DNA from: Pseudomonadota bacterium
GTDB lineage: Bacteria > Desulfobacterota > JAPLJL01
NCBI GenBank assembly: GCA_026388655.1
Contig: JAPLJI010000065.1
Span: 1 to 38,189 of the forward strand
DNA length: 38,189 bases
Direction of reading: 5' to 3'
The notes below the pieces were generated by a model, which was given only the letters and a program-made list of their open reading frames with translations, did not search any database and had not been told where the DNA came from. Position numbers and translations under genes: made by a program. Below, piece by piece: positions 15,438-23,507 of this stretch; within the stretch, counting starts at the first letter, position 1; every line of letters starts with the position of its first letter.

Positions 15438-15566
15438 AAGGATCTGACCAAACTAACGACTGGCGTTAGAACGGTCGGAAGCCGGTTTGACCAAATCAAT
15501 ACGGGAAGAGTTTAATAGAACGGCACTTCCTTTATGAATATTTCTCCAACGAAGATTTCCAAATCT

Positions 15567-15643
15567 GTCGGTTAGTAACCGACAAAAACATACCAATTTT
15601 GTCGGTTAGTACTTGACAAAAATGGAAATATCCCTCGTAATAT
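15567..15643 (+). promoter_or_regulatory. Operator pair and promoter of the DUF4143-type ATPase gene
   Basis: GTCGGTTAGTAACCGAC (15567-15583) is a perfect palindrome of 8+1+8. GTCGGTTAGTACTTGAC (15601-15617) keeps the left half and a decayed right half. The second copy overlaps a TTGACA -35 (15613-15618), followed after 19 bases by TAATAT (15638-15643). Centres are 34 bases apart. The layout fits repression, probably by a product of this locus or by a nearby regulator. Confidence 0.65.
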
Positions 15644-15650
15644 ATTCAGT

Positions 15651-16826
15651 ATGATCTATCCAAGAAAACTGGGATCCCGGCTCATCCGGGAACTGGATTC
15701 ACCCCGGATAACCCTTTTGACCGGGATGCGCCAGACCGGAAAAACCACCTTGATCCGCCATATATTCGGGAAGGTTCAAAATGAAAACAAGCTTTTTCTC
15801 GACCTGGAAAATCCCCTAAACCAAAGTATTTTTGAGGAAAAAAACTTCGATAACATTCTCTCCAATCTCCGGGAACTCGGGATTGATCCGGAAAAGAAAA
15901 TATTTCTCTTCCTGGATGAGATTCAGCTCGCGCCCGCGATCACGCGGGCCGTCAAATACCTTTACGATCATTACCGGGTCAAATTCTTCCTGACCGGGTC
16001 AAGCAGTTATTATTTGAAAAATCTTTTTTCCGAGTCACTCTCCGGGAGGAAGATCATTTATGAACTTTTCCCGCTGGATTTCGAGGAATTTCTGATTTTT
16101 AAGGGGCAAGAGAAGAAATTTTCTCCCACCATCGAGAAAAAGGCCAAGGCCAAAAACCGGATCGCGTTTGAGAAACAAAATAAATATTATGATGAATACC
16201 TGAAATCGGGCGGATTCCCAGGGGTGGTTTTAGAGAAAAAGAATAAGCGATCCGTTTTGGAGGATATTTTCAGGTCTTTTTTCGAGAAGGACGTAAGAAC
16301 CCTTGCCGATTTTAAGGGCATAAGGGAGCTGCGGGATTTAATCATCTTGCTCGCCAATCGCATCGGATCAAAACTGGACGTGAGCAAGCTGGCGCGGGAG
16401 ATCGGGATATCCCGCGAAACGGTTTATTCGTATCTGGGTTTCCTGGAGAAAACTTATTTTATTTCGTTGATTTCCCCGTTTTCCCGGAGTCTTAACGGCG
16501 AGGTCAGGGGTGCGAAGAAAATTTATTTCTGCGATACCGGTCTGGTGAATTTGCTGGGAAAGACCGCCGAGGGGAATATTTTTGAAAACGCGGTATTCTT
16601 GAATTTGAGAGATCACGGGAAAATTAATTTCTACGAAAAATATAAGGGACCGGAAATAGATTTTATCTTGGACGGGAAGGCGGCCCTGGAAGCGAAAATT
16701 CATGGCGATTCCACCGATCTGAAAAAGTTGAAAAGAACCGCGACCGGTTTAAATCTGAAAAATTATTACCTGATCACCAAGAATTATTTCGATCACCCCC
16801 GGGCCATCCCGGCGGTGGATTTGTGA
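15651..16826 (+). CDS. AAA ATPase of the DUF4143 family (ATPase, winged helix, nuclease-like domain)
   Basis: 391 residues. Walker A is TGMRQTGKTTLIRH at 24-37, Walker B FLFLDEIQLAP near 85, and the sensor region FFLTGSSSYYLKNLFSESLS near 112. A winged-helix-like part lies near 240-275 (DVSKLAREIGISRETVYSYL). The C-terminal domain has GPEIDFILDG followed by ALEAKIHGD near 343, the E...ExK pattern of PD-(D/E)XK nuclease folds. Such proteins are widespread and often mobile, and their cellular role is not settled. Base composition is lower in GC than the thiolases. The ATG lies only seven bases after the proposed -10 box with no ribosome site, so the mRNA may be leaderless. Confidence 0.85.
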   Translation: MIYPRKLGSRLIRELDSPRITLLTGMRQTGKTTLIRHIFGKVQNENKLFLDLENPLNQSIFEEKNFDNILSNLRELGIDPEKKIFLFLDEIQLAPAITRAVKYLYDHYRVKFFLTGSSSYYLKNLFSESLSGRKIIYELFPLDFEEFLIFKGQEKKFSPTIEKKAKAKNRIAFEKQNKYYDEYLKSGGFPGVVLEKKNKRSVLEDIFRSFFEKDVRTLADFKGIRELRDLIILLANRIGSKLDVSKLAREIGISRETVYSYLGFLEKTYFISLISPFSRSLNGEVRGAKKIYFCDTGLVNLLGKTAEGNIFENAVFLNLRDHGKINFYEKYKGPEIDFILDGKAALEAKIHGDSTDLKKLKRTATGLNLKNYYLITKNYFDHPRAIPAVDL

Positions 16827-16867
16827 TCAAAGGAGACCGATCGAAAGATCATTGGGAATCGTTTGCA

Positions 16868-16889
16868 GCCCGATAAATCGGGCAACTAC
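16868..16889 (-). repeat. TTYA-loop hairpin element copy 3, inverted, in the leader of the acyl-CoA synthetase
   Basis: GCCCGATAAATCGGGCAACT plus AC is the exact reverse complement of the copies at 8190 and 24744. It ends 15 bases before the synthetase ATG. Confidence 0.85.
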
Positions 16890-16904
16890 AATTTTCATTT
16901 CTCT

Positions 16905-18476
16905 ATGTCACTGAATGAATTGTTCATGACCACGTTTTCCAGAATACCGGAAAAGGTGGCTTTTTATTTTGAGGGGCGGGAGATCACCTTCGGGGAGATT
17001 GAAAGGCGGGCCGGGGAGGTGGCGGCTTCCCTGCTTTCCCTCCGGGTGGAGCCGGGCAGCCGGGTAGCCGTCTTTCTGCCCAATGGTCCGGACCTCATTT
17101 ACGCCCACCTCGGGATCAATTTCGCCGGGGCGGTCCGGATCCCCCTCAACCCCGCCTACGGCGAAAGGGAGCTGAACCACATCTTCGAGGATTCCGGGGC
17201 GGAGGTGATCTTCACCTACCCGGAATACGTTCCCCGGCTGAAAAAGCTCCGGGTTTATCCCCGGGAGATTATCGCGGTGGGGGAGGAAAACTGGGTCAGG
17301 ATCGGGGGCAAGGGCATCGGCGATTTCCTGGTGGCCGGGGATGGGTTTTATGATGATGAGGTTAAAGATTCCGACCTGGCGATGATCGCCTACACGTCCG
17401 GCACCACCGGGCTTTCCAAAGGGGCGATGATCACGCATGGAAATCTCCGGAGCAACATTGAGACCCTGGTTCAATCCTGGGGGTGGACGGAAAACGAAAG
17501 GCTTCTGCTGACGCTTCCCCTTTTTCATATTCACGGTCTGGGACTGGGAATCCACGGGGTCCTGGCCACGGGCTGTTCGTGTATTTTGAAACCGAAATTC
17601 GACCCCGAAGAGGTTCTAAACATTTTGAACCGGGGGGAGGCGACGCTTTTCATGGGCGTCCCCACCATGTATCACCGATTATCGGAAGTCCAAGAGCCAT
17701 CCCGATTTGATTTATCCCGGGTCCGCCTGGTTATTTCCGGATCAGCGGCCCTTGCCCCCGCGCTCTTTCATAAGTTTGAGGAGCTTTACGGCCATAAAAT
17801 CCTGGAGCGCTATGGCCTGACCGAAACCATAATGAACACCTCCAATCCCCTGGACGGGGTTCGAAAACCCGGTTCGGTGGGGCTTCCGCTTCCCGGGGTC
17901 GAGGTCCGGGTTCTCGGGGAAAAGGGGGATTTTTTAAAGCCGGGTGAATCCGGAGAGGTGGTGGTCAAGGGGCCGAATGTCTTTCAGGGTTATCTCAACC
18001 AGCCCCAGGCCACGGAAGCGGCGTTTGTAAACAATTTTTTCCGAACGGGGGATCTGGGGTTTTTTGACGGGGACGGGTATCTTCATCTGGCCGGGAGAAA
18101 GAGCGAGCTGATTATCTCCGGAGGCTACAATGTCTATCCCAGGGAGGTGGAAGAAGTAATCAACACCCACCCGAAGGTTAAGGAGGCGGCGGTGGCGGGG
18201 CTCGCGGACCCGGAATTGGGGGAAAAGGTCTGGGCCTTTATCGTCCCCAAGCAAGAAGAAGAGAGTAATCAGCGATCTGATAATGGTCGTTTATCCTGTA
18301 AGGAAGCTTGCTCGACAAAGAAAGAAATCCTAGAGCTTTCCGAACTTAAGGCTTTTCTGCAGGGCCAAATCGCCGGCTACAAAATCCCCAAAGGAGTAAC
18401 GCTTGTCAGCGAACTCCCCCGGAACGCGATGGGGAAAATCCTCAAGAATAAATTGAAAGAAACCAGGGGAAGATGA
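16905..18476 (+). CDS. AMP-binding acyl-CoA synthetase
   Basis: 523 residues from the ATG at 16905 (MSLNELFMTTFSRIPEKVAF). An upstream TTG in frame would translate the hairpin repeat, so it is rejected. Adenylation motifs are complete: AYTSGTTGLSKGAMITHGNL near 162, YGLTETIMNTSNPLDG near 303, GDLGFFDGDGYLHLAGRKSE near 382, GGYNVYPREVEEV near 406 and the catalytic-lysine segment PRNAMGKILKNKL near the end. The enzyme activates a fatty or other carboxylic acid to its CoA thioester with ATP, feeding the thiolases and ETF. The substrate is unresolved. Residues about 449-479 (polar, with two Cys) interrupt the usual junction before LKAFLQGQIAGYKIPK and look inserted. No good ribosome site. Confidence 0.92.
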   Translation: MSLNELFMTTFSRIPEKVAFYFEGREITFGEIERRAGEVAASLLSLRVEPGSRVAVFLPNGPDLIYAHLGINFAGAVRIPLNPAYGERELNHIFEDSGAEVIFTYPEYVPRLKKLRVYPREIIAVGEENWVRIGGKGIGDFLVAGDGFYDDEVKDSDLAMIAYTSGTTGLSKGAMITHGNLRSNIETLVQSWGWTENERLLLTLPLFHIHGLGLGIHGVLATGCSCILKPKFDPEEVLNILNRGEATLFMGVPTMYHRLSEVQEPSRFDLSRVRLVISGSAALAPALFHKFEELYGHKILERYGLTETIMNTSNPLDGVRKPGSVGLPLPGVEVRVLGEKGDFLKPGESGEVVVKGPNVFQGYLNQPQATEAAFVNNFFRTGDLGFFDGDGYLHLAGRKSELIISGGYNVYPREVEEVINTHPKVKEAAVAGLADPELGEKVWAFIVPKQEEESNQRSDNGRLSCKEACSTKKEILELSELKAFLQGQIAGYKIPKGVTLVSELPRNAMGKILKNKLKETRGR

Positions 18477-18480
18477 ATGA

Positions 18481-18746
18481 CTAATTTCTAATGACGAATG
18501 TCTAAATAAACACCAATGACCAAGAAAACTGAAATAAGAAACAAGAAGCCAGAAACCGGTAACCTGAAAACGGAAACCAGTTTCGAGTTTCGAGTTTATA
18601 GTTTCGAGTTGAAACAAGGGAGAAAAACAGGTTTTAAGTTTTGAACTAGAAACCCGAAACCAGAAACTATGTGGGGAACAGGTAGCCGCAACCTTCAGGT
18701 TGCGAAAACAACGAGCAATGAGTGAAGCAAGCGATAAAAAAAGGTA
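18481..18746. repeat. Themed inverted repeat tract plus 42-nt repeat copy B
   Basis: Degenerate units GAAACCAGTTTCGAG and GTTTCGAGTTTATAG (about 18555-18612) face GAACTAGAAACCCGAAACCA (18644-18663), giving an imperfect hairpin. The 42-nt repeat copy B is at 18681-18722, with hairpin GCAACC-TTCA-GGTTGC (18688-18703). No gene seen. Confidence 0.8.
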
Positions 18747-19223
18747 ATGAAATATAAAGAGAAATTAAAAGTTTGTTTAGATACGTCGGTTTTGAATTTT
18801 TATTTTGCATTGGATTCCCCGGCTGAGATGGGAATAACCAAAAAATTTTTCGGGGAGCTTAGGAAAGGAAGTTTCGAAGCGTTTATCTCTGATGTAGTTA
18901 TTCGAGAAATTTATGAAGCAGGCGAGGCTAAGCGCGGCAAATTGATGAAGTTGGTGAGGAAGAATAGATTGTCGGTTATTCCGCTGGAATTAAAGTGCGA
19001 GGAGTTGGCAGATCAATATGTTAATGCAGGATTGGTACCGTTAAAATATCGGGACGATGCCTTGCATGTTGCGATAGCGGTTTTTGCAGATATTGATATA
19101 ATTTTAAGTTGGAATTTGACTCATCTGGTTAAGGTTAAAACGATAATAGGGGTGAACCAAGTTAATGAACAGTTAGGGTTGGGGCGAATTGATATTAGAA
19201 CACCAGGAGAGGTAATCCCATGA
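18747..19223 (+). CDS. PIN-domain protein, probable type II toxin
   Basis: 158 residues. The PIN nuclease acids are in place: Asp12 in VCLDTSVLNFYF, Glu in ISDVVIREIYEA near 54, KYRDDALHVAIAVFADIDII near 100-118 and the SWNLTHL motif typical of the family. PIN toxins cleave RNA and are held by a small partner. The stop overlaps the ATG of the next gene by four bases (ATGA), so the two are translated together. The order toxin then partner is the reverse of most vapBC pairs. Lower GC than the core genes, consistent with mobility. The RNA target is unknown. Confidence 0.8.
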   Translation: MKYKEKLKVCLDTSVLNFYFALDSPAEMGITKKFFGELRKGSFEAFISDVVIREIYEAGEAKRGKLMKLVRKNRLSVIPLELKCEELADQYVNAGLVPLKYRDDALHVAIAVFADIDIILSWNLTHLVKVKTIIGVNQVNEQLGLGRIDIRTPGEVIP

Positions 19224-19531
19224 AGTCAAAAGAACCGGCGGCAATGAGAGAAATTCACCGGATTCGAGAACGAAATTATTTAAGAACTAAAAATTTATCG
19301 GTGGAAAAAAGGATCGAACAAACCAGACGAATTGCGCAACGGGTTTTAAAAGAGTTCGATCTGATCTATTTATCCCAGGAGGAGAGGAAAACCGCCGGGC
19401 AAGATATTGCTGTTCCCTTTTTAAAAGATGCTTTCCGGGAGTCCAGGGGAATTTTCAAAGGGGTTTCCAGCTCGGATCTGTTGAAGGCGCGCCGAAAAGA
19501 GCGGATAAGGGAGCACAAAGAAAAACGCTAA
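19220..19531 (+). CDS. Probable partner (antitoxin-like) of the PIN-domain protein
   Basis: 103 residues, highly charged and helical, rich in Arg, Lys and Glu. AMREIHRIRERNYLRTKNLS at 8-27 is followed by KRIEQTRRIAQRVLKEF, a pattern seen in short proteins encoded with PIN toxins. No DNA-binding fold is obvious by eye. The C-terminal half (RESRGIFKGVSSSDLLKARR) is less typical. The four-base overlap with the toxin gene is the main evidence for function. The start ATG at 19220 follows AGGAGAGG inside the toxin gene. It could also be an unrelated coupled gene. Confidence 0.6.
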   Translation: MKSKEPAAMREIHRIRERNYLRTKNLSVEKRIEQTRRIAQRVLKEFDLIYLSQEERKTAGQDIAVPFLKDAFRESRGIFKGVSSSDLLKARRKERIREHKEKR

Positions 19532-19909
19532 CCACATACCTGCCTTTTGGGTAATCTTCTGCTTTAACTTGTAATTCCCCGTGGCCTGGCCACGGGGTTA
19601 CCTTATTCCGTCATTCCGCACTTGATGCGGAATCCAGAATTTATTGAACGACGACATCTGGATTCCCACTTTCGTGGGAATGACAAGCGAGGGGCACGGA
19701 TTCCTGCTGGAGTTTATCCCGCACTCTGATGCGGGGCAGGAATGACGATGGACGACATCGGATTCGTTTAAAGTTAGATACCCAGCGGTATTGCCGCGTC
19801 CGCCTGCGGCGAACTCGCAATGACCGGAAGCGGCTGAATTTATAGTTTTGCAACAGTCTCAATTAATAGGCTGTTGCCTGGATAACAATCTAAAAGGAGT
19901 GGGATCAGG
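19532..19909. repeat. Gap with GTCATTCC-type repeats and 52-nt repeat copy B
   Basis: No gene. Units: GTCATTCCGCACTTGATGCG (19609-19628), GGATTCCCACTTTCGTGGGA (19659-19678), the 52-nt repeat copy B (19698-19749, inverted relative to 9874-9925), and GTTTTGCAACAGTCTCA (19845-19861). An AAAAGGAG ribosome site for the next gene is at about 19891-19898. Confidence 0.8.
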
Positions 19910-22276
19910 ATGAAAACCATTGCCAGATTTCCGATGATCGTGGGTTTGCTTATTGTTACATTGGTCACCTGCCTCTGCGCCGCGGAAAAGGAAATTGATG
20001 TCTCGCCACTCCCCGGTCCAGGCAATCTGGCCGAGGCTTTTCAAAAGCATTACCAGCCGGTCCCGGAAAACTTCGTCATGAACATGCCTGAATATTCCCT
20101 TCCCCTTAATCCGGTGAAGATAAGCAATTATTCGTCGGTAGCGGGCCAATATCTGACCAATCCGGAGGATAAAGATTTACTCGGGAAGAATGGGTTCGTG
20201 ATAGTCAGGGGCGCATACATTGATGATATCGCTGCCGCCTACAAGAATATCCGCAGGCAGAACACCCCGATTTTTGTTACGGCCGATACCCCGCTGCACC
20301 TGTTTCACATCCAATTCGATGAGACCTTGAAGGAGATCGAGGAAACTAATTTTTATCCGGGGATCCTGGAAGTATCCAAGGTCCTGCTCAAGGCTTCCGA
20401 AGAAGATTATCGTGCTTTCAAGGGTGACTTAAAGGAAGCGGCCAAGCGAAACGTGGCCTATTTTTCAGTGGCCCTGAAACAGTTCGATCCGAAATTCTCC
20501 CCCCCTTCCTATGTCAAGGAATGGGTTAACTGGGAATGCGAACAAATTGAAGGACACGCGGGGGTGCCGGAATACGAAACCGCCCGGGCAAAAGCCCTGT
20601 TCCGGATTCCCGAGGATTACAGTCAATATGTCCCGCGCGGCCATTATACCCGGAGCGATACCCTGAAACGGTACTTTCTGGGGATGATGTGGTATGGGCG
20701 AATGGCTTTTCTGATGAAGGGGCACGAGAAAAATTTCGGGCCCATCTCTCCTCCCGCCGAAGCCTTGACCGACCGGCAAACCGCCCGGATTCAGACCCTC
20801 CAGGCGGCCCTGATCACGGCGAGAAGCGGGGAGCTTAAACTTCCCGACGGCCGGAGGGTTACGGAGGTTTGGGACCGGATTTACGCGGTGACCGCTTTCT
20901 ATGCCGGTTTTGCGGATGACCTGACAATTTACGATTACCGCCAAGCCCTGCAGGCGGTTTGGGGGAACAAATTCCCGGCCCGGGAATTGAACAAAGAAGA
21001 CAAACTCACCCGCTTCCTTTTGGAACTGGCCAAAGCGAGGCCTCCCGCGATTTTTTCGGGAACCGGCGGGGCCGGGATAGATCCGGGAGGGGTAGATGGG
21101 CACAAGCTCACCTCGGTCAAGGAGCTAGACGGGATTCTCGATTCCACCATGGGTTTCAGGTTCATGGGACAGCGTTATATTCCCGATTCCTATATCCTGG
21201 GCCAGCTGGTTTCCCCCGGCGCGGGGAGCATCCCTCGAAGGATTTCCGAGAGGTTCACGGTTGTCCATATCCCCGATGAACGAATCCAGCCGGATCTGGC
21301 TTATGCGATCAGGGGTTTTCCCCGGGGCCTGGATGTCTTCAGCGTTCTCGGGAGCGTCCGGGCGGAACAGATAATTCACGCGGATAAAGATGATGAGTAT
21401 CCCAAGTACGGCGAGCAGCTGCAGAAATTGCGGCAGGAGTTCGGAAAACTCACGCCCGGGGATTGGAACCGCAATTTATACTGGTCGTGGCTGTATTCAC
21501 TGAAAAGTTTGACCGGGATCAGGGGCAAAGGATATCAGACTTTTCAGCAGGGGGATGTCTGGTTGGACCGTCAGCTAAACTCCGCCCTGGCTTCCTGGGC
21601 GGCGCTCCGGCACGATACGATTCTTTACGCCAAGCAAAGTTACACCCCGCATTTCGTCGGGACCACTTCGGTCCAGCCGACTCCTGCGCCCCCGCCTCCG
21701 CCCAAGGGATTGGTGGAGCCGCTTCCGGAGTTTTACGCCCGGATTCTTTCGACCGCGAAAATGGCCTATTCCGGCTTGAAAGAGCTGGGGGTTTTAAATG
21801 ACAACTCGGAGTCCAGGCTTTTATCCTTGATCCAAACCCTGGAGCGTTTATACCAGATCTGCAAAAACCAGGCGGCCAATAAGCCCCTGGCCCCGGAAGA
21901 TAACCGATTCCTGGGTGGTTTTCCGGATGCCCTGAAGGCGGCCATCGGCAATGTAGATGACCGGGGATTGAAAACCACGATTATCAGTGATGTGCATACG
22001 GATCTCAATACCGAGCAATGTTTGGAAGAAGCTTCGGGTTATCTCGATTACATCGTGGTTGCCTACCAGCGGGCGGAGGGAGATATCATTCTCCTGGTGG
22101 GGCCGATGCTGTCTTACTACGAATTTAAACAACCGATAAAGAACAGACTGACGGATGAGAAATGGCGGGAACTCCTGGCCCAGGGCAAAGCCCCAGAGCG
22201 GCCCGGTTGGGTCAAGAGTTTCCTGGGTAAATCAACAGCGGCAGGTAACCCCCTGGATCAAATAGGGGAAGAATAG
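19910..22276 (+). CDS. Secreted DUF3160-family protein
   Basis: 788 residues with an N-terminal signal: basic MKTIAR, then hydrophobic FPMIVGLLIVTLVTCLCAAE. Cleavage after Ala-Ala is likely; LVTC is a poor lipobox, so lipoprotein status is doubtful. The mature part matches the family by SVAGQYLTNPEDKDLLGKNG, FVTADTPLHLFHIQFDETLK near 120 and PDSYILGQLV near 424, and its length is typical. These large periplasmic or extracellular proteins have no established function. A proline-rich linker (PTPAPPPPPKGLVEPLPEF) lies near residue 590 before the C-terminal part. GC-rich like the core genome. It stands alone between two toxin-antitoxin-like pairs. Confidence 0.85.
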   Translation: MKTIARFPMIVGLLIVTLVTCLCAAEKEIDVSPLPGPGNLAEAFQKHYQPVPENFVMNMPEYSLPLNPVKISNYSSVAGQYLTNPEDKDLLGKNGFVIVRGAYIDDIAAAYKNIRRQNTPIFVTADTPLHLFHIQFDETLKEIEETNFYPGILEVSKVLLKASEEDYRAFKGDLKEAAKRNVAYFSVALKQFDPKFSPPSYVKEWVNWECEQIEGHAGVPEYETARAKALFRIPEDYSQYVPRGHYTRSDTLKRYFLGMMWYGRMAFLMKGHEKNFGPISPPAEALTDRQTARIQTLQAALITARSGELKLPDGRRVTEVWDRIYAVTAFYAGFADDLTIYDYRQALQAVWGNKFPARELNKEDKLTRFLLELAKARPPAIFSGTGGAGIDPGGVDGHKLTSVKELDGILDSTMGFRFMGQRYIPDSYILGQLVSPGAGSIPRRISERFTVVHIPDERIQPDLAYAIRGFPRGLDVFSVLGSVRAEQIIHADKDDEYPKYGEQLQKLRQEFGKLTPGDWNRNLYWSWLYSLKSLTGIRGKGYQTFQQGDVWLDRQLNSALASWAALRHDTILYAKQSYTPHFVGTTSVQPTPAPPPPPKGLVEPLPEFYARILSTAKMAYSGLKELGVLNDNSESRLLSLIQTLERLYQICKNQAANKPLAPEDNRFLGGFPDALKAAIGNVDDRGLKTTIISDVHTDLNTEQCLEEASGYLDYIVVAYQRAEGDIILLVGPMLSYYEFKQPIKNRLTDEKWRELLAQGKAPERPGWVKSFLGKSTAAGNPLDQIGEE

Positions 22277-22519
22277 TAGCCGATACCTTTCCTTCGACAA
22301 GTTCAGGACACGTAAGTTGCGAGGTTTTTTGACTGGCTCAATTCTAAAAATTCTCCTCTACTCTGAGGTAAAAAATATGAGGGGATGGGGGTTCGGCAGA
22401 TTGACACAAATTCTTGTCTCGATTTAGATCGTAATGTACCCTAAGAAACGATATTCGCTTGTTGATTTGTGATTTATCAATGATAAAACGAAATTGGCGG
22501 AAAATGTTATGGGAGCCGT

Positions 22520-23107
22520 TTGTCGAATAGTGCTTTTAAAAATTATAAGAGCTTCGGTAAGATGACCAGCGAAATAGAGATATTTGAAATTGTCATTTCA
22601 AAATTGGAATCCGCCGGAATACCTTACATGGTTACGGGGTCGGTCGCGGCAAATTTTTTCGCAACTCCGAGAATGACGAGAGACTTGGATATCGTCATAG
22701 AAATTGGAGAAAAAGAAGTTAATAAATTGGTGTCAATTTTTTCGGAGGATTTTTACATAAATAACGGGGCCATAAGAGAAGCAATCAGAAAAAAGAAAAC
22801 CTTCAATATCATTCACAACGATGGGATAGTAAAAATTGATTTTATTGTTAGAAAAGGAGATGAATATCACAAAATAGAATTTGCCAGAAGAAGAAAGATT
22901 GCTTGGGGTAAAAAGGATGTATTCGTTGCCACACCGGAAGATATAATTATTTCGAAACTTTATTGGGCGAAAGATAGCTTTTCGGAAGTTCAGCTGAAAG
23001 ATGTGAAGAATATTTTCGGTTCGGTAGAAAGTCTGGAAATCGAATACATTAAGAAATGGGTTAAGGAACTTGGGCTTGAGAAGATATATCGAGAGGTAAA
23101 GAAATGA
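22520..23107 (+). CDS. Nucleotidyltransferase-fold protein (DUF6036/AbiEii-like)
   Basis: 195 residues if the TTG at 22520 is used, which has GGGAGC just upstream; the ATG at 22562 gives 181 residues and begins nearer the conserved part. The core is GIPYMVTGSVAANFFATPRM followed by TRDLDIVIEI near 44-68, the GS...DxD pattern of minimal nucleotidyltransferases. Later KIDFIVRKGDEYHKIEFARR and VATPEDIIISKLYWAKDS match AbiEii/DUF6036 proteins, several of which are toxins that modify tRNA. The stop overlaps the next ATG by four bases. AT-rich. Whether it acts as toxin, antitoxin or other enzyme is not shown. Confidence 0.75.
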   Translation: MSNSAFKNYKSFGKMTSEIEIFEIVISKLESAGIPYMVTGSVAANFFATPRMTRDLDIVIEIGEKEVNKLVSIFSEDFYINNGAIREAIRKKKTFNIIHNDGIVKIDFIVRKGDEYHKIEFARRRKIAWGKKDVFVATPEDIIISKLYWAKDSFSEVQLKDVKNIFGSVESLEIEYIKKWVKELGLEKIYREVKK

Positions 23108-23349
23108 ATGATACCAGTCCGGACATCGAAGCCCGCTTTCGAGAAATGATGATGAAGAAAAGCGGACAAGAGAGATTGAGAATGGGTTTTTCCATGTTTG
23201 AAACGGCCCGCAGTATGGTAATCGCGGGAATTAAAAATAAAAATCCGAATATTGGCGATAAAGAATTAAAAAAAGAAATATTTCTTCATTTTTACGAAGA
23301 GGACTTTTCCCCGGAAGAAGCGGATAAAATCATAAAAAGTTTGGCGTGA
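23104..23349 (+). CDS. Small unknown protein coupled to the nucleotidyltransferase gene
   Basis: 81 residues. Helical, with SPDIEARFREMMMKKSGQER and GFSMFETARSMVIAGIKNKN, then FLHFYEEDFSPEEADKIIKS. It lacks the R-x4-6-H motif of HEPN proteins, the usual partner of minimal nucleotidyltransferases. The ATGA overlap and similar composition say that it belongs with the gene before it, probably as the other half of a toxin-antitoxin-like pair. I do not recognise the family with certainty. Confidence 0.65.
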   Translation: MNDTSPDIEARFREMMMKKSGQERLRMGFSMFETARSMVIAGIKNKNPNIGDKELKKEIFLHFYEEDFSPEEADKIIKSLA

Positions 23350-23412
23350 CGAATTTCGGGCTTTCGGATTGGATGCGGGGGGAGAAGGGATAATTGAGGG
23401 GGATGACCGGTA

Positions 23413-23440
23413 TTGACCGTTCCCGCCCGACCAATAATAA
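23413..23440 (+). promoter_or_regulatory. Candidate promoter of the second thiolase
   Basis: TTGACC (23413-23418), 16-base spacer, TAATAA (23435-23440), about 70 bases before the thiolase ATG, which has GGGAGG as ribosome site. Confidence 0.45.
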
Positions 23441-23507
23441 TTGCCTTGGTTTTGCGGCGATTAATAATTTTATTTGTGATCACTAACTTTTAAGAAGGGA
23501 GGCTTTC

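Larger units (their letters stand above)
15182..15650. other. Gap between accessory island and ATPase gene
   Basis: No gene. It holds the two 22-bp repeat copies, the acyl-CoA synthetase-like fragment, a nested hairpin at 15446-15476 (GACC and CTAACG pairing with CGTTAG and GGTC), and the operator/promoter region of the ATPase (15567-15643). Confidence 0.7.

Noticed and set aside
16863-16904. Upstream TTG start of the acyl-CoA synthetase
   Set aside because: It would translate the dispersed GCCCGAT hairpin; family homology begins at the ATG 16905.
23474-23484. TGTGATCAC as a CRP/FNR-type site before the second thiolase
   Set aside because: An 8-bp palindrome only; the spacing and half-sites do not fit a CRP or FNR dimer site.
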